Assembly (NCBI RefSeq): GCF_003254295.1
Contig: NZ_QKZO01000005.1
Location: 62,001 to 126,000, forward strand
DNA from: Rhodobacter capsulatus
Lineage (GTDB): Bacteria; Pseudomonadota; Alphaproteobacteria; Rhodobacterales; Rhodobacteraceae
Reading direction: 5' to 3'
DNA length: 64,000 nt
Shown here: positions 46,833-56,961 of the stretch, in pieces
How positions within the stretch are numbered: the stretch's first letter is position 1
How the letters are laid out: each line of letters starts with the position of its first letter
Program-made: the position numbers and the translations under genes
Notes under the pieces: generated by a model
What the model was told of the DNA's origin: nothing
The model's database searches: none
The model's input: only the letters and a program-made list of their open reading frames with translations

Positions 46833-48440
46833 ATGCAGATTGAGATTTTCCAGGCGATACTGATCGTCGCGACCTCGGTCGGATCGGCGCTTCTGGCTTT
46901 GCTGTTGCTGAGCGTGCTTTCGACGCGCAAGACCGGGCCGGATGCAAGGGTGGCGACACATCCGGTTCTGGAACAGACGGTGTTCCTGTTTGACGATCAG
47001 GATCTGGTCGATGCGACCGGCCCGGCGCGGGCGCTGCTGGAGGCCTCGCCGATGGCTCTGTCGGATTGGGCGCGGTTCCTTGCCTTTGTCGCGCCGCGGT
47101 TCGACGGCTTCGAGGCCGCGATGCTGACCCTGGCCGAACGCGGCCGGATCGAGCTGGTGTCGAAACCCGAAGAAGGGCGGCGGACGCAGATCAAGCTGAT
47201 CGCCGAAGAGGTGAATGGCCTGGCGCGACTCACCCTCATCGATCCCGAGGCCGAGGGCCGCGGCGTTCTGGTCGACGGGTTGTCGCAACGCGCGCTGGAA
47301 GACGAGCTGGACCTGATGCGGCTGACGCTGGACCGGGCGCCGACGCTGGTCTGGCGCGAGGACGAGACCGGCACGATCACCTGGGCGAACCGCGCCTATG
47401 TGCTGCGCTCGGGTGCCTTTTCCGAAACCGAGGAGGCGATGCTCTGGCCCTTGCCGCGGTTGTTCCAGATCGATGAAAACGCCCGTCACACCGGACCGCG
47501 GCGGCTGCGCCTCGATGATGGCGATCAACGGGCGGCCTGGTTCGATTGCCATTCCTTCCCGATGGACAAGGGCGCGCTGCATTTCGCCTTGCCGGCCGAT
47601 TCGACCGTGCGGGCGGAAAAGGCGCTGCGCGATTTCGTGCAGACGCTGACCAAGACCTTTGCCGATCTGCCGATCGGTCTGGCGATCTTTGACCGGTCGC
47701 GGCAGTTGCAGCTGTTCAACCCGGCGCTGATCGATCTGACCCAGCTTGGCACGGATTTCCTGTCGAACCGGCCGACGCTTTACGCCTTTCTCGACCGTCT
47801 GCGCGAGGCGCGGATGATGCCCGAGCCGAAGGATTATCGCAGCTGGCGGCTGAAGATGACCGAACTGGAACAGGCCGCCGCCGCGGGCTTCCATTCCGAA
47901 ACCTGGATGCTGCCCTCGGGTCAGACCTACCGCGTCACCGGCCGTCCGCATCCCGATGGCGCCGTGGCCTTTCTGTTCGAGGATATCTCCTCGGAAGTGT
48001 CGTTGACCCGCCGCTTCCGGGCGGAACTGGAGCAGGGCCAGGAAATCCTCGACATGATGAGCGAGGCGGTGGCGGTGTTCCAACCTTCGGGCGAGTTGAC
48101 AGCCTCGAACGCGGCCTATGACCGGCTTTGGGGCGTGGAAACCGATACCTCGCTGCGTCGCACCACCATTCTGGATGCGGTCCGGCTGTGGCAGGGCAAA
48201 TGCGATGCCTCCGACATCTGGGCCACGGCGCGGGGGTTCAACAACCGCATCGGCCAGCGATCGCTGATCGAGGGAACGGTGCGGCGTCGCGAAGACGGCA
48301 TGATGATCGGCTGCCGCTTCGCGCCGATGACCGGCGGGGCGATGATGGCCAGTTTCCTGCCCAGAGGCGTCGTGACCCTGGATCCGCCCAGCCGGGCGAA
48401 CTTCGACGAGGAGCGTCCGGTGAAGGTTCTGGCCAGTTAA
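46833..48440 (+). CDS. DivL-like PAS-domain signalling protein lacking a kinase domain
   Basis: A 535-residue protein with an N-terminal transmembrane anchor (residues about 8-30) and at least three PAS-like units (about 150-255, 270-400 and 405-510). The segment DLPIGLAIFDRSRQLQLFNPALIDL followed by SNRPTLYAFLDRLREARMMPEP and FLFEDISSEVSLTRRFRAELEQGQ is the pattern of Rhodobacterales DivL proteins in the CtrA phosphorelay. The sequence ends shortly after the last PAS, with no H-box or ATPase domain. A CtrA box lies upstream. The DivL assignment is from recall of the family and not certain. Confidence 0.7.
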   Translation: MQIEIFQAILIVATSVGSALLALLLLSVLSTRKTGPDARVATHPVLEQTVFLFDDQDLVDATGPARALLEASPMALSDWARFLAFVAPRFDGFEAAMLTLAERGRIELVSKPEEGRRTQIKLIAEEVNGLARLTLIDPEAEGRGVLVDGLSQRALEDELDLMRLTLDRAPTLVWREDETGTITWANRAYVLRSGAFSETEEAMLWPLPRLFQIDENARHTGPRRLRLDDGDQRAAWFDCHSFPMDKGALHFALPADSTVRAEKALRDFVQTLTKTFADLPIGLAIFDRSRQLQLFNPALIDLTQLGTDFLSNRPTLYAFLDRLREARMMPEPKDYRSWRLKMTELEQAAAAGFHSETWMLPSGQTYRVTGRPHPDGAVAFLFEDISSEVSLTRRFRAELEQGQEILDMMSEAVAVFQPSGELTASNAAYDRLWGVETDTSLRRTTILDAVRLWQGKCDASDIWATARGFNNRIGQRSLIEGTVRRREDGMMIGCRFAPMTGGAMMASFLPRGVVTLDPPSRANFDEERPVKVLAS

Positions 48441-48479
48441 GGGGCTTGCCGCGGGGGGCAGGGCCGCTAGAGTGCGGCC

Positions 48480-48956
48480 ATGCAAAACGCCCCCGTTCTT
48501 CTGTCTCTCGATCTGCCCGATGCCGATGCCACCGAAAGTTTCGGGATCGCGATGGCCCGGCTTTTACGGGCCGGGGACGTGCTGTTGCTCGACGGTCCGA
48601 TCGGCGCGGGCAAGACCCATTTCGCCCGCGCGCTGATCCGCGCCCGGCTGGGGAGGGCCGAAGACGTGCCCTCGCCCACCTTTACCCTGGTGCAGGTCTA
48701 TGACGCCGATCCCGAGATCTGGCATGCCGATCTTTACCGCCTGACCCATCCAGATGAGGCTATCGAACTCGGTCTGGAGGAGGCCTTTGACGCCGCGATC
48801 TGCCTGATCGAATGGCCCGAACGTCTGGGCGATCTGGCGCCCGAAAAGGCTCTGTTGCTGCAGTTTTCGCTGCTTGACGCCGGTGCATCGCGGCGGGTTC
48901 TGTTGCGCGGCGCGGCCGAATGGGCGCCGCGTCTGACGGCTTTCGGGCAGGTCTGA
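48480..48956 (+). CDS. tsaE: tRNA threonylcarbamoyladenosine biosynthesis ATPase TsaE
   Basis: A 158-residue P-loop protein required for t6A37 synthesis on tRNA. Walker A GPIGAGKTHFARALI is at about residues 39-53, then SPTFTLVQVY, WHADLYRL and the EWPERLG motif. The next gene starts two bases after its stop. Confidence 0.95.
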   Translation: MQNAPVLLSLDLPDADATESFGIAMARLLRAGDVLLLDGPIGAGKTHFARALIRARLGRAEDVPSPTFTLVQVYDADPEIWHADLYRLTHPDEAIELGLEEAFDAAICLIEWPERLGDLAPEKALLLQFSLLDAGASRRVLLRGAAEWAPRLTAFGQV

Positions 48957-48957
48957 C

Positions 48958-49959
48958 ATGGCCGCGACCGAGCCCGAAATCTCCGCCTTCCTGACCCGTT
49001 TCGGCTGGGCCGAGGCCGCGCGCCGCCCCCTCGCCGGGGATGCTTCGGCCCGCCGGTATGAGCGGCTGCATCGCAGCGACACCACCGCCGTTCTGATGAT
49101 CGCCCCGCCGGGCGAGGAAATGCGGCGGTTTCAACGCATCGACGCCTGGCTGCTGGCGCAGGGCTATTCCGCACCGCGGATTTTCGGTCTCGACACTGAT
49201 ACCGGGCTGATGCTGCTTGAAGATTTCGGCGACGATCAGCTTGCCCGGCTGTTGCGGCAAGATCCCCAAGCCGAGCCCGGGCACTACGCCGCGATCACCG
49301 ATTTCCTGCTCGATCTGCACCGCCTGCCGCCGCCAGACTTCGTTCCCCGCCTTGATGCGACGGGTCTTGGCGCGCTCGTGTCGCTGGCCCGTGACTGGTA
49401 TCCGCTTGGCGACGCCGCCGCGGCCGAGGCGATCACGCCCCTTGTCACCCGCCTGTGCGAGGACCTTGCGCCGCTGCCGCCGGTTCTGTCGCTGCGCGAT
49501 TTCCACGCCGAAAACGTGATCTGGTTGCCCGAACGCCGTGGCGCCGCGCGTCTGGGCCTGCTCGACTTTCAGGATGCCGTTGCCACCCATCCGGCTTACG
49601 ACCTCGTCTCCGCGCTGCAAGACGCCCGCCGCGACGTCTCGCCCGCCATCATTGCCGCCGAACTGCACCGTTACGCCGCCGGGCGCGGGCTGGATGCGGC
49701 GGACCTCGGGCAGGCCTTCGCCGTGGTCGGGGCGCAACGGGCGCTGCGCATCCTTGGCATCTTCGCGCGGCTCTGTCTCGCGGGGGGCAAGCCCGGTTAC
49801 GTCGATCTGATCCCGCGGGTCTGGGGCCAGTTGCAGCGCAATCTGGCCCACGACACCCTTGCGCCGCTGCGCGCGGTGGTGACACAAGCGCTGCTGCCGC
49901 CCGATGCGGCGCTTCTGGAAAGGATGAGACGGCAATGCGGTCAACACCCGATGCGTTGA
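48958..49959 (+). CDS. amgK: Anomeric N-acetylmuramate/N-acetylglucosamine kinase (AmgK-like)
   Basis: A 333-residue aminoglycoside-phosphotransferase-fold kinase that phosphorylates recycled MurNAc at C1. Motifs are GDASARRYERL (nucleotide loop), VLMIAPP, LLEDFGDDQLARLL, the catalytic loop LRDFHAENVIWL (about residues 180-191) and LLDFQDAVATHPAYDLVSAL. Together with the overlapping murU it supplies UDP-MurNAc by the recycling route. Confidence 0.9.
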   Translation: MAATEPEISAFLTRFGWAEAARRPLAGDASARRYERLHRSDTTAVLMIAPPGEEMRRFQRIDAWLLAQGYSAPRIFGLDTDTGLMLLEDFGDDQLARLLRQDPQAEPGHYAAITDFLLDLHRLPPPDFVPRLDATGLGALVSLARDWYPLGDAAAAEAITPLVTRLCEDLAPLPPVLSLRDFHAENVIWLPERRGAARLGLLDFQDAVATHPAYDLVSALQDARRDVSPAIIAAELHRYAAGRGLDAADLGQAFAVVGAQRALRILGIFARLCLAGGKPGYVDLIPRVWGQLQRNLAHDTLAPLRAVVTQALLPPDAALLERMRRQCGQHPMR

Positions 49960-50627
49960 TGCTTTTCGCGGCCGGTCTTGGCACGCGGATGCGCGAATTG
50001 ACCCTGCACCGGCCGAAACCGCTGCTGGAGGTGGCCGGCAGGCCGCTCCTGGACCATGCGCTCGATCTGGCGCGGGCGGCGGGGGTCGGACGCATCGTTG
50101 CCAATGCGCATTACCGCGCCGATCAGATCCTTGCGCATCTGGCCGGAACCGGGGTCCGTGTTTCGGACGAAACCGATCTTCTGCTGGAAACGGGCGGCGG
50201 GCTGCGCAAGGCCCTGCCGCTTCTTGGTCCCGGGCCGGTTTTCACCCTCAACACCGATGCGGTCTGGACCGGACCGAATGTGCTCGGCGCGCTGTCCCGG
50301 GCCTGGGACGGCGATCGGATGTCCGCCCTTCTGGCGCTTGTCCCGCGCGAGGCGGCGTTGGGATACACCGGCGCCGGGGATTTCGCGCTGGCGCCCGATG
50401 GCCGGATCAGCCGCGGCACGGGCTATGTCTATACCGGGGCGCAAATCATCGATCCGGCCGGAATAGAGACGATTCCGGACCCGGTCTTTTCGCTCAATCT
50501 GCTCTGGAACCGGATCCTGTCCGAGGGGCGCGCTTATGGCGTGGTGCATCCCGGCGGCTGGTGTGACGTCGGCCGCCCCGAGTGCATTTCGCTGGCCGAG
50601 GGGCTTTTGTCAGATGCCGCTCGCTGA
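49935..50627 (+). CDS. murU: N-acetylmuramate-1-phosphate uridylyltransferase
   Basis: A 230-residue nucleotidyltransferase producing UDP-MurNAc from MurNAc-1-phosphate. The signature LFAAGLGTRMRELTLHRPKPLLEVAGRPLLDHAL is at residues 10-43, with ETGGGLRKAL and the metal Asp in FTLNTDAVW. The start lies 25 bases inside amgK and the end 14 bases inside addB. The motif CCGGAAT-N7-ATTCCGG sits within the gene at 50458-50478. Confidence 0.92.
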   Translation: MRSTPDALMLFAAGLGTRMRELTLHRPKPLLEVAGRPLLDHALDLARAAGVGRIVANAHYRADQILAHLAGTGVRVSDETDLLLETGGGLRKALPLLGPGPVFTLNTDAVWTGPNVLGALSRAWDGDRMSALLALVPREAALGYTGAGDFALAPDGRISRGTGYVYTGAQIIDPAGIETIPDPVFSLNLLWNRILSEGRAYGVVHPGGWCDVGRPECISLAEGLLSDAAR

Positions 50628-53547
50628 ACCGCATGTCTTCGCCCTGCCGCCCGGCGTCGATTTCGCGCGCGACCTGGTGCGGGGCCTTGTCCATCGGATG
50701 CGGGATGAACCGCCCGAGGCGATGGCCCGGGTGCGGCTGATCCTCAACGCCGGGCGGATGAGCCGACGTGTCCGCGAGGAATTCGACAGCCTTGGCACCC
50801 GCTTTCTGCCCCGGATCGAGCTGATTTCGGATCTGGCCCGGCTGCCGATGCCCGGGCTGCCCGCGCCGGTGCCCGCGCTGCGCCGCAAGCTGGAACTGGC
50901 CTGTCTGGTGGATCGGCTCGCCCGGGGGCTGCCCGGCTTCGAGACCGGATCCGGCGTCTTCAGCCTGACCGACAGCCTGCTGGCCCTGCTGGCCGAGATG
51001 CAAAGCGAAGGCGTGCATCCCGAGGTTTTCGAACGGCTCGACATTCAGGCCTCGCATGCGGAACATTGGCGGCAAAGCCTCGCCTTCATCCGTATCGTGG
51101 CACGCTATTTCGAGACCGAACTTGACACCGAGGGGCGGCAACGGCGTGTCGTCGAGACGATGGCGCGGATCTGGGCCGAAAATCCGACCGAGGACCGCGT
51201 CATCCTGGCCGGTTCCACCGGTTCACGCGGGGCGACGCGGCTTCTGATGCAGGCGGTCGCCGCTTTGCCGCGGGGCGTTCTCGTCTTGCCCGGCTTCGAT
51301 TTCGACATGCCCGAGATGGCATGGAACAGTCTCTGTTCCGGCCCAATTCCGAGCGAGGATCACCCGCAATTTCGTTTTCGCGCCTTGCTGGACGGGCTTT
51401 CGCTTGCGCCCGCTCAGGTGGCCCGCTGGACCGAAACGCCGCCGGAGGCGCCCGGGCGCAATGCGCTGGTCTCGCTGGCGCTGCGGCCCGCGCCGGTCAC
51501 CGATCAATGGATGCGCGAGGGGCAGGCCTTCTCGGATCTGCCCGCCGCCTGCGCACAGATGACGCTGATCGAGGCCGCCGATCCGCGGCAGGAGTCGCTG
51601 GCGATTGCGCTGGTTCTGCGTGAGGCGGTGTTCCGGGGGAAAAAGGCGGCTCTGATCAGCCCGGACCGCATGTTGACCCGTCGCGTCGCGGCCGCATTGG
51701 ACCGCTGGTCGATTGTTCCCGACGATTCCGCCGGTCAACCGCTGCAGCTGACTGCGCCCGGCCGTCTGATCCGGCATCTTGCGCGGCTGCTCGGGCGCAA
51801 GATCTCTATGGAAAGCCTGCTTGTCATCCTCAAGCATCCTTTGGTGGCGACAGGGTCGGCGCTGCGCGGGGCGCATTTGCGGCTGACGCGGGAATTCGAA
51901 CTGTCTTTGCGTCGCAAGGGCCCCGCCTTTCCGGATGCCGAAGCTGTGCGGAGCTGGGGCGGAACCGCAGATCCCGAGCGCCAGCAATGGTGCCACTGGC
52001 TGGCGGCCCTGATCGACGCGGTTCCTGGCGGTGGAAATCAACCGATTTCAGCATGGTCAGAGACGCTTTTTGGCCTTCTCGACGGCTTTGCCGCGGGGCC
52101 GGGCGGCACCGTCGCGGCAAGCGAACTCTGGTTGGGCGAGGCCGGTCAGGCGGCGTTTCGAACTCTCGCGGATCTTGCCGCACAAGACGAAACCGGCCTT
52201 TGCGTGAGTTCCGCGAATTTCGCCGATCTGATCGACACGCTTTTGCAAGAGGGTCAGGTGCGCTCGACCCTTGCGGCGCATCCGCTTGTGACTTTTCTGG
52301 GCACGCTCGAGGCGCGGGCGCATGGGGCCGAGGTGGTCATTCTTGCCGGTCTGAATGAAAAAAGCTGGCCCGAGGCGCCGTCGCCCGATCCCTGGCTCAG
52401 CCGGAAAATGCGGCTTGACGCGGGTCTTTTGTTGCCGGAACGTCAGATCGGCCTGTCCGCGCATGACTTCCAGCAGGCGATTGCGGCGCCCGAAGTCGTG
52501 CTGTCGCGCGCGCGTCGTGACAGCGAGGCGGAAACCGTGCCGTCGCGCTGGTTGAACCGGTTGCTCAATCTTGCGGGGGGGCTGACCGCGGCGCAAGGCC
52601 CCGAGGCGCTGGCGCAGATGCGGGCGCGGGGGCAGCGGTTTCTTGACCTGGCCTCCCAGCTTGATCTGCCCCTGGAACGCGTGGCGCCCGCAGCCCGGCC
52701 CGCGCCCTGTCCTCCGGCCGAAGCGCGTCCGCGCAAGCTTCCCGTGACCGCGATCAAGACGCTGATCCGCGATCCCTATGCGATCTATGCCGCGCGAATC
52801 CTGCGCCTGCGCCCGCTGGATCCGTTGAAACCCGGTCCGGATCCGCGTCTGCGCGGCGAGGCCCTGCATCGTGTCGTCGAGCTGTTCGTCGAGAGGTTCG
52901 ATCCGGCAATCAGTCTCGAACAAAGCCAAATACACCTCTCCGACCTTGCCGAGACGGTGTTGCAGGAGATGATCCCCTGGCCTTCGACGCAACGGCTTTG
53001 GCTGCACCGGCTGCTGAGGATCGCCCCGCAGCTGGTCGCGCAGGAAGCGCAGCGGCGCGCGGAGGCGACGCCGGCGGTGATCGAGACCTCGGCCTCGATC
53101 GAGCTTGGTCCGCCGGGGTTCACCTTGACGGCGCGGCCGGATCGCATCGATCTGCACGATGACGGCACGGCGCATGTTTACGATTACAAATCCGGCTCCC
53201 CCCCGAAAGAGGCCGAGGTCCGGCATTTCGACAAGCAGCTGTTGCTGGAAGCGGCGATGATCGAACGCGGCGCCTTTGCCCAGATCGGGCCGCGGCAGGT
53301 TGCGGGGATGAGCTATGTGCATCTGGGCGGCAGCGGCGAATGTCGCATGCTGGCCCTTGGTCGCGACGATGTCGAGCAGACCTGGACCCGGCTGCAGGGG
53401 CTCATCGCGCGCTATCTTGAACGGTCGCAGGGCTTCGCCGCCCGGCGGGCGATGCAGATGAGCCGCGACATCGGGGATTATGACCACCTGTCCCGCTTCG
53501 GCGAATGGGATATCACCGATGTGCCGGTTCCGGAGGATGTGGGATGA
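50614..53547 (+). CDS. addB: Double-strand break repair protein AddB
   Basis: A 977-residue nuclease subunit of the AddAB helicase-nuclease that resects broken ends for RecA. The alphaproteobacterial AddB pattern is seen in VRLILNAGRMSRRVREEF, VILAGSTGSRGATRLLMQAVAALPRG, EVVILAGLNEKSWPEAPSPDPWLSRKMR, and the C-terminal nuclease with SATAIK-like PVTAIKTLIRDPYAIYA and VYDYKSG. It overlaps murU and addA. Confidence 0.95.
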   Translation: MPLAEPHVFALPPGVDFARDLVRGLVHRMRDEPPEAMARVRLILNAGRMSRRVREEFDSLGTRFLPRIELISDLARLPMPGLPAPVPALRRKLELACLVDRLARGLPGFETGSGVFSLTDSLLALLAEMQSEGVHPEVFERLDIQASHAEHWRQSLAFIRIVARYFETELDTEGRQRRVVETMARIWAENPTEDRVILAGSTGSRGATRLLMQAVAALPRGVLVLPGFDFDMPEMAWNSLCSGPIPSEDHPQFRFRALLDGLSLAPAQVARWTETPPEAPGRNALVSLALRPAPVTDQWMREGQAFSDLPAACAQMTLIEAADPRQESLAIALVLREAVFRGKKAALISPDRMLTRRVAAALDRWSIVPDDSAGQPLQLTAPGRLIRHLARLLGRKISMESLLVILKHPLVATGSALRGAHLRLTREFELSLRRKGPAFPDAEAVRSWGGTADPERQQWCHWLAALIDAVPGGGNQPISAWSETLFGLLDGFAAGPGGTVAASELWLGEAGQAAFRTLADLAAQDETGLCVSSANFADLIDTLLQEGQVRSTLAAHPLVTFLGTLEARAHGAEVVILAGLNEKSWPEAPSPDPWLSRKMRLDAGLLLPERQIGLSAHDFQQAIAAPEVVLSRARRDSEAETVPSRWLNRLLNLAGGLTAAQGPEALAQMRARGQRFLDLASQLDLPLERVAPAARPAPCPPAEARPRKLPVTAIKTLIRDPYAIYAARILRLRPLDPLKPGPDPRLRGEALHRVVELFVERFDPAISLEQSQIHLSDLAETVLQEMIPWPSTQRLWLHRLLRIAPQLVAQEAQRRAEATPAVIETSASIELGPPGFTLTARPDRIDLHDDGTAHVYDYKSGSPPKEAEVRHFDKQLLLEAAMIERGAFAQIGPRQVAGMSYVHLGGSGECRMLALGRDDVEQTWTRLQGLIARYLERSQGFAARRAMQMSRDIGDYDHLSRFGEWDITDVPVPEDVG

Positions 53548-56500
53548 CCCAGCGTAACCCCGCCAGCGAACGGCAGGTTCAGGCCGCCGATCCTGCGGCT
53601 TCGACCTGGCTGGCCGCCAATGCCGGATCGGGCAAGACCAAGGTGCTGACCGATCGGGTCGCAAGGCTGCTTTTGGCCGGAACAGAGCCGCAAAAAGTTC
53701 TGTGCCTGACCTATACCAAGGCCGCCGCGGCCGAGATGCAGAACCGGCTTTTGAAGCGTCTTGGCGACTGGGCGATGCTGCCCGATGCCGATCTGCGGGC
53801 GCAACTTGCGGCTTTGGGCGAGTGTGGACCGCTGGACGGGGAAAGCCTTGCCCGGGCGCGGCGGCTTTTCGCGCAGGCGATCGAAACGCCGGGCGGGTTG
53901 AAAATCCAGACCATTCACGCCTTTTGCGGCGCCTTGTTGCGGCGGTTTCCGCTTGAAGCCGGGGTCTCGCACGGCTTTGCCGAAATTGATGACCGCACCG
54001 CCGCGCGGATGCGCGAGGAGGTTCTGGAAGAGATCGCCTCTGGCCCCGACAGGCCGGTTTTCGACCGTTTCCTGCAGGCTTTCACCGGCGCCGATCTGAC
54101 CGGGATGGTCGCGGAAATCAGCCATGACAGAGACGCTTTTTCGCCGCGCGTGACCGAGACGGAGCTGCGCAGGGCGCTGGGGCTGGACCCGGATCTGCGC
54201 CTCGAGACCCTGCCCGATGCGGTCTTTCTGCCCGGCACCGATCGGGTGATTGCCGCGGCGATTCCGCTGCTGAAAACGCAATCGGCGACGATGAAAACAC
54301 TGGCGGCGCAGCTGTCGCAGCTTGATCTGCTGGCGCCGGGGCCGCTGGATCTGGCGCGTCTTGCCGATCTCTGTCTCGTCAAGGATGGCAGTCGCGTGTC
54401 GTCCAAGCTTCTGACCAAAGGTGCGATCGAGGCCTTCGGTCCCGATCTTGCTGAGGACTTCCTTGAGATGGCCGAGCGGGTGCGTTGGGCGAAAGAGCAG
54501 CAAAATGCCCTTGCGGCGCTTTCCCGGACGCTGGCGCTGCAGGCCTTCGCCCGGGTTCTGCTGCCCGCATTGGCGCTGAAAAAGGCGCAGGGCGGCTGGC
54601 TCGATTTCGACGACCTGATCGACCGCGCCGGGGCGCTTTTGTCCGATCCCTCCGTGGCGCAATGGGTGCTGTTCCGGCTTGATGGCGGCATCGATCACAT
54701 CCTGGTGGATGAGGCGCAGGACACCTCGCCCGGGCAATGGCGGGTGATCGAGCGGCTGGCCGACGAATTCACCTCGGGCGACGGGGCGCGGGACAGCCGC
54801 CGCACGATCTTTGTGGTGGGCGACCGCAAGCAGTCGATCTATTCCTTTCAGGGCGCCGATCTGACCCATTTCGAGGCGATGAAGAGCCTGTTTTCTGCCA
54901 AATTCGCGGCGATTTCGCGCCCGCTTCAGGATGCGGCGCTGCTGCATTCCTTCCGCTCGTCGCTGGCGATCCTGCGGCTGGTCGACCTGACCTTCCGCGG
55001 CGATCCCGCGCTGGCGCTGGGGGGGGCCCCCGAGCATCTGGCTTTTCGCGACAGCCTTCCTGGCCGGGTCGATCTTTGGCCCGTGGTGCCGAAGCCCGAC
55101 AAGACCGAACCGGAGGAGTGGGACGATCCCGTCGACCGGCCCGGCGCCGATACCGCGCCTGTCGTGCTGGCCCGGGCGATTGCCGCCGAGATCCGCGCGA
55201 TGGTGGATGCCGGGGTGCAGCTTCCGGGGCGCGACGGTCCGCGGCCGGTCACTGCGGGGGATTTCCTGATCCTGGTGCAACGCCGGTCCGGGCTGTTTTA
55301 CGAAATCATCCTCGCCTGCAAGGCGCAGGGGCTGGAGGTTGCGGGGGCGGATCGGCTCAAGCTTGGCGGAGAGCTTGCGGTCAAGGATATCGTCTCTGTT
55401 CTGGCCTTTCTGGCCACGCCCGAGGACGATCTGTCGCTGGCCGAGGCGCTGCGATCGCCGCTGTTTGGCTGGAGCGAGGACCGGCTTTTCCGCCTGGCGC
55501 AGCCGCGCAAGGGCTATCTTTGGGCGGCGCTGCGCGAGGCGGGCGACGAGGCGACGCTGACCGTTCTGCGCGATCTTCTGGATCGGGCCGATTTCCTGCG
55601 GCCCTATGATCTGATCGAGCGGCTTCTGACCCGGCACGAGGGCCGCAAGCGGCTGGTGGCGCGGCTGGGCGCCGAGGCCGAGGAGGGGATCGACGCGCTG
55701 ATCGCGCAGGCTTTGGCCTATGAACAGACCGAAGTGCCCAGCCTGACCGGCTTTCTGGTCTGGCTGGGCGCCGACGAGATCGAGATCAAGCGGCAGTCCG
55801 ACAGTACCGGCACCGCGCTGCGGGTGATGACGGTGCATGGCTCGAAGGGGCTCGAGGCGCCGATCGTGATCCTGCCCGACACCGCGAAGCTGCGCAATTC
55901 GCAGCGCGGCGAGCTGCTGCTGGCCGAGGGCATCCCGTTCTGGAAATCCGCCGCGGCGACGTTGCCGCCCGTGCTGGCGCAGGCGCAGGCCGAGGTTCTG
56001 GAGCGGCAAAGGCATGAACGCTTGCGGCTGCTTTACGTGGCGATGACGCGGGCGGAGAAATGGTTGATCGTCGCCACCGCGGGCGACGAGGAGGACGGCG
56101 CCGAAAGCTGGCATCAGCTGGTGTCCGAAGGCATGAGATCGGCCGGAACAGAGACGGTTTCGGCGCTCTCGGAACCCTTGCAGGCGCTGGGCCCGGTCTT
56201 GCGGTTTGCGCATGGCGACTGGCCGGAAAATGGCACGCCGGTCGGGGCCGCCGAGGTGGTGCGGATCGATCTGCCCGATTGGGCACGGGACCGCGTTTCC
56301 GCCGTGCCGAAAGCGGCCAAGGCGCTCTCGGCGTCGGATCTGGGCGGGCCGAAGGCCTTGCCCGGGGAGACGGCGGAGCTTTCGACCGAAGCGGCGATGC
56401 TGCGCGGGCGGCAGTTGCACCTGCTGTTGGAACATCTGCCGCAAGCGCCGTCGGAAACCTGGCCGGATCTGGCGCAGTCGCTGCTTGGTTTCGGCAGTGA

Positions 56501-56909
56501 CAGAGCCTTTCCCGACGAAATCGACGCGCTTCTGACCCGGGCGCGTCAGGTGCTGACGGCGGTCGAACAGGCCGGGTTCCTTGGCCCCGACACGCTTGCC
56601 GAAGTGGAGCTGACCGCCGAGCTGCCGGAGCTGGGCGGGCAGCGGCTGCACGGGATCATCGACCGGTTGCAGATCGGGCCCGACCGCATCCGGGTGCTGG
56701 ATTACAAGTCGAACGCCGTCGTGCCGAACACCGCGGCCGAGGTGCCGCTGGGGCTGACGCGGCAGATGGCGGCCTATCGCGCGGCGCTGCGGCAGATCTA
56801 TCCGGGGCGGACGGTCGAATGCTTCCTGCTTTGGACCGAGACCGGCGCGGTCATGCCGTTGGGTGACACCCTGTTGGAGGAAGCCCTGCTTTCCGCCACA
56901 GCATCTTGA
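53544..56909 (+). CDS. addA: Double-strand break repair helicase AddA
   Basis: A 1121-residue UvrD-type helicase with a C-terminal nuclease. The start at 53544 overlaps the addB stop. Motif I is LAANAGSGKTKVLTDRV (residues about 25-41), motif II LVDEAQDTSPGQW, motif III VVGDRKQSIYSFQGAD, motif V MTVHGSKGLEAPIVIL and motif VI LLYVAMTRAEKWLIV. The nuclease motif is RIRVLDYKSNAVVP near the end. Several copies of the ACAGAGAC motif fall inside it. Confidence 0.96.
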   Translation: MTQRNPASERQVQAADPAASTWLAANAGSGKTKVLTDRVARLLLAGTEPQKVLCLTYTKAAAAEMQNRLLKRLGDWAMLPDADLRAQLAALGECGPLDGESLARARRLFAQAIETPGGLKIQTIHAFCGALLRRFPLEAGVSHGFAEIDDRTAARMREEVLEEIASGPDRPVFDRFLQAFTGADLTGMVAEISHDRDAFSPRVTETELRRALGLDPDLRLETLPDAVFLPGTDRVIAAAIPLLKTQSATMKTLAAQLSQLDLLAPGPLDLARLADLCLVKDGSRVSSKLLTKGAIEAFGPDLAEDFLEMAERVRWAKEQQNALAALSRTLALQAFARVLLPALALKKAQGGWLDFDDLIDRAGALLSDPSVAQWVLFRLDGGIDHILVDEAQDTSPGQWRVIERLADEFTSGDGARDSRRTIFVVGDRKQSIYSFQGADLTHFEAMKSLFSAKFAAISRPLQDAALLHSFRSSLAILRLVDLTFRGDPALALGGAPEHLAFRDSLPGRVDLWPVVPKPDKTEPEEWDDPVDRPGADTAPVVLARAIAAEIRAMVDAGVQLPGRDGPRPVTAGDFLILVQRRSGLFYEIILACKAQGLEVAGADRLKLGGELAVKDIVSVLAFLATPEDDLSLAEALRSPLFGWSEDRLFRLAQPRKGYLWAALREAGDEATLTVLRDLLDRADFLRPYDLIERLLTRHEGRKRLVARLGAEAEEGIDALIAQALAYEQTEVPSLTGFLVWLGADEIEIKRQSDSTGTALRVMTVHGSKGLEAPIVILPDTAKLRNSQRGELLLAEGIPFWKSAAATLPPVLAQAQAEVLERQRHERLRLLYVAMTRAEKWLIVATAGDEEDGAESWHQLVSEGMRSAGTETVSALSEPLQALGPVLRFAHGDWPENGTPVGAAEVVRIDLPDWARDRVSAVPKAAKALSASDLGGPKALPGETAELSTEAAMLRGRQLHLLLEHLPQAPSETWPDLAQSLLGFGSDRAFPDEIDALLTRARQVLTAVEQAGFLGPDTLAEVELTAELPELGGQRLHGIIDRLQIGPDRIRVLDYKSNAVVPNTAAEVPLGLTRQMAAYRAALRQIYPGRTVECFLLWTETGAVMPLGDTLLEEALLSATAS

Positions 56910-56961
56910 CGCGCGGCCGGGCCAGACCTAGCTTCCCTCAACCCTCAATCTGGAGAATCCC

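Noticed and set aside
53478-56651. Long minus-strand reading frame of over 1000 codons opposite addA
   Set aside because: Composition is of the shadow type and it lies fully antisense to the well-conserved addA.
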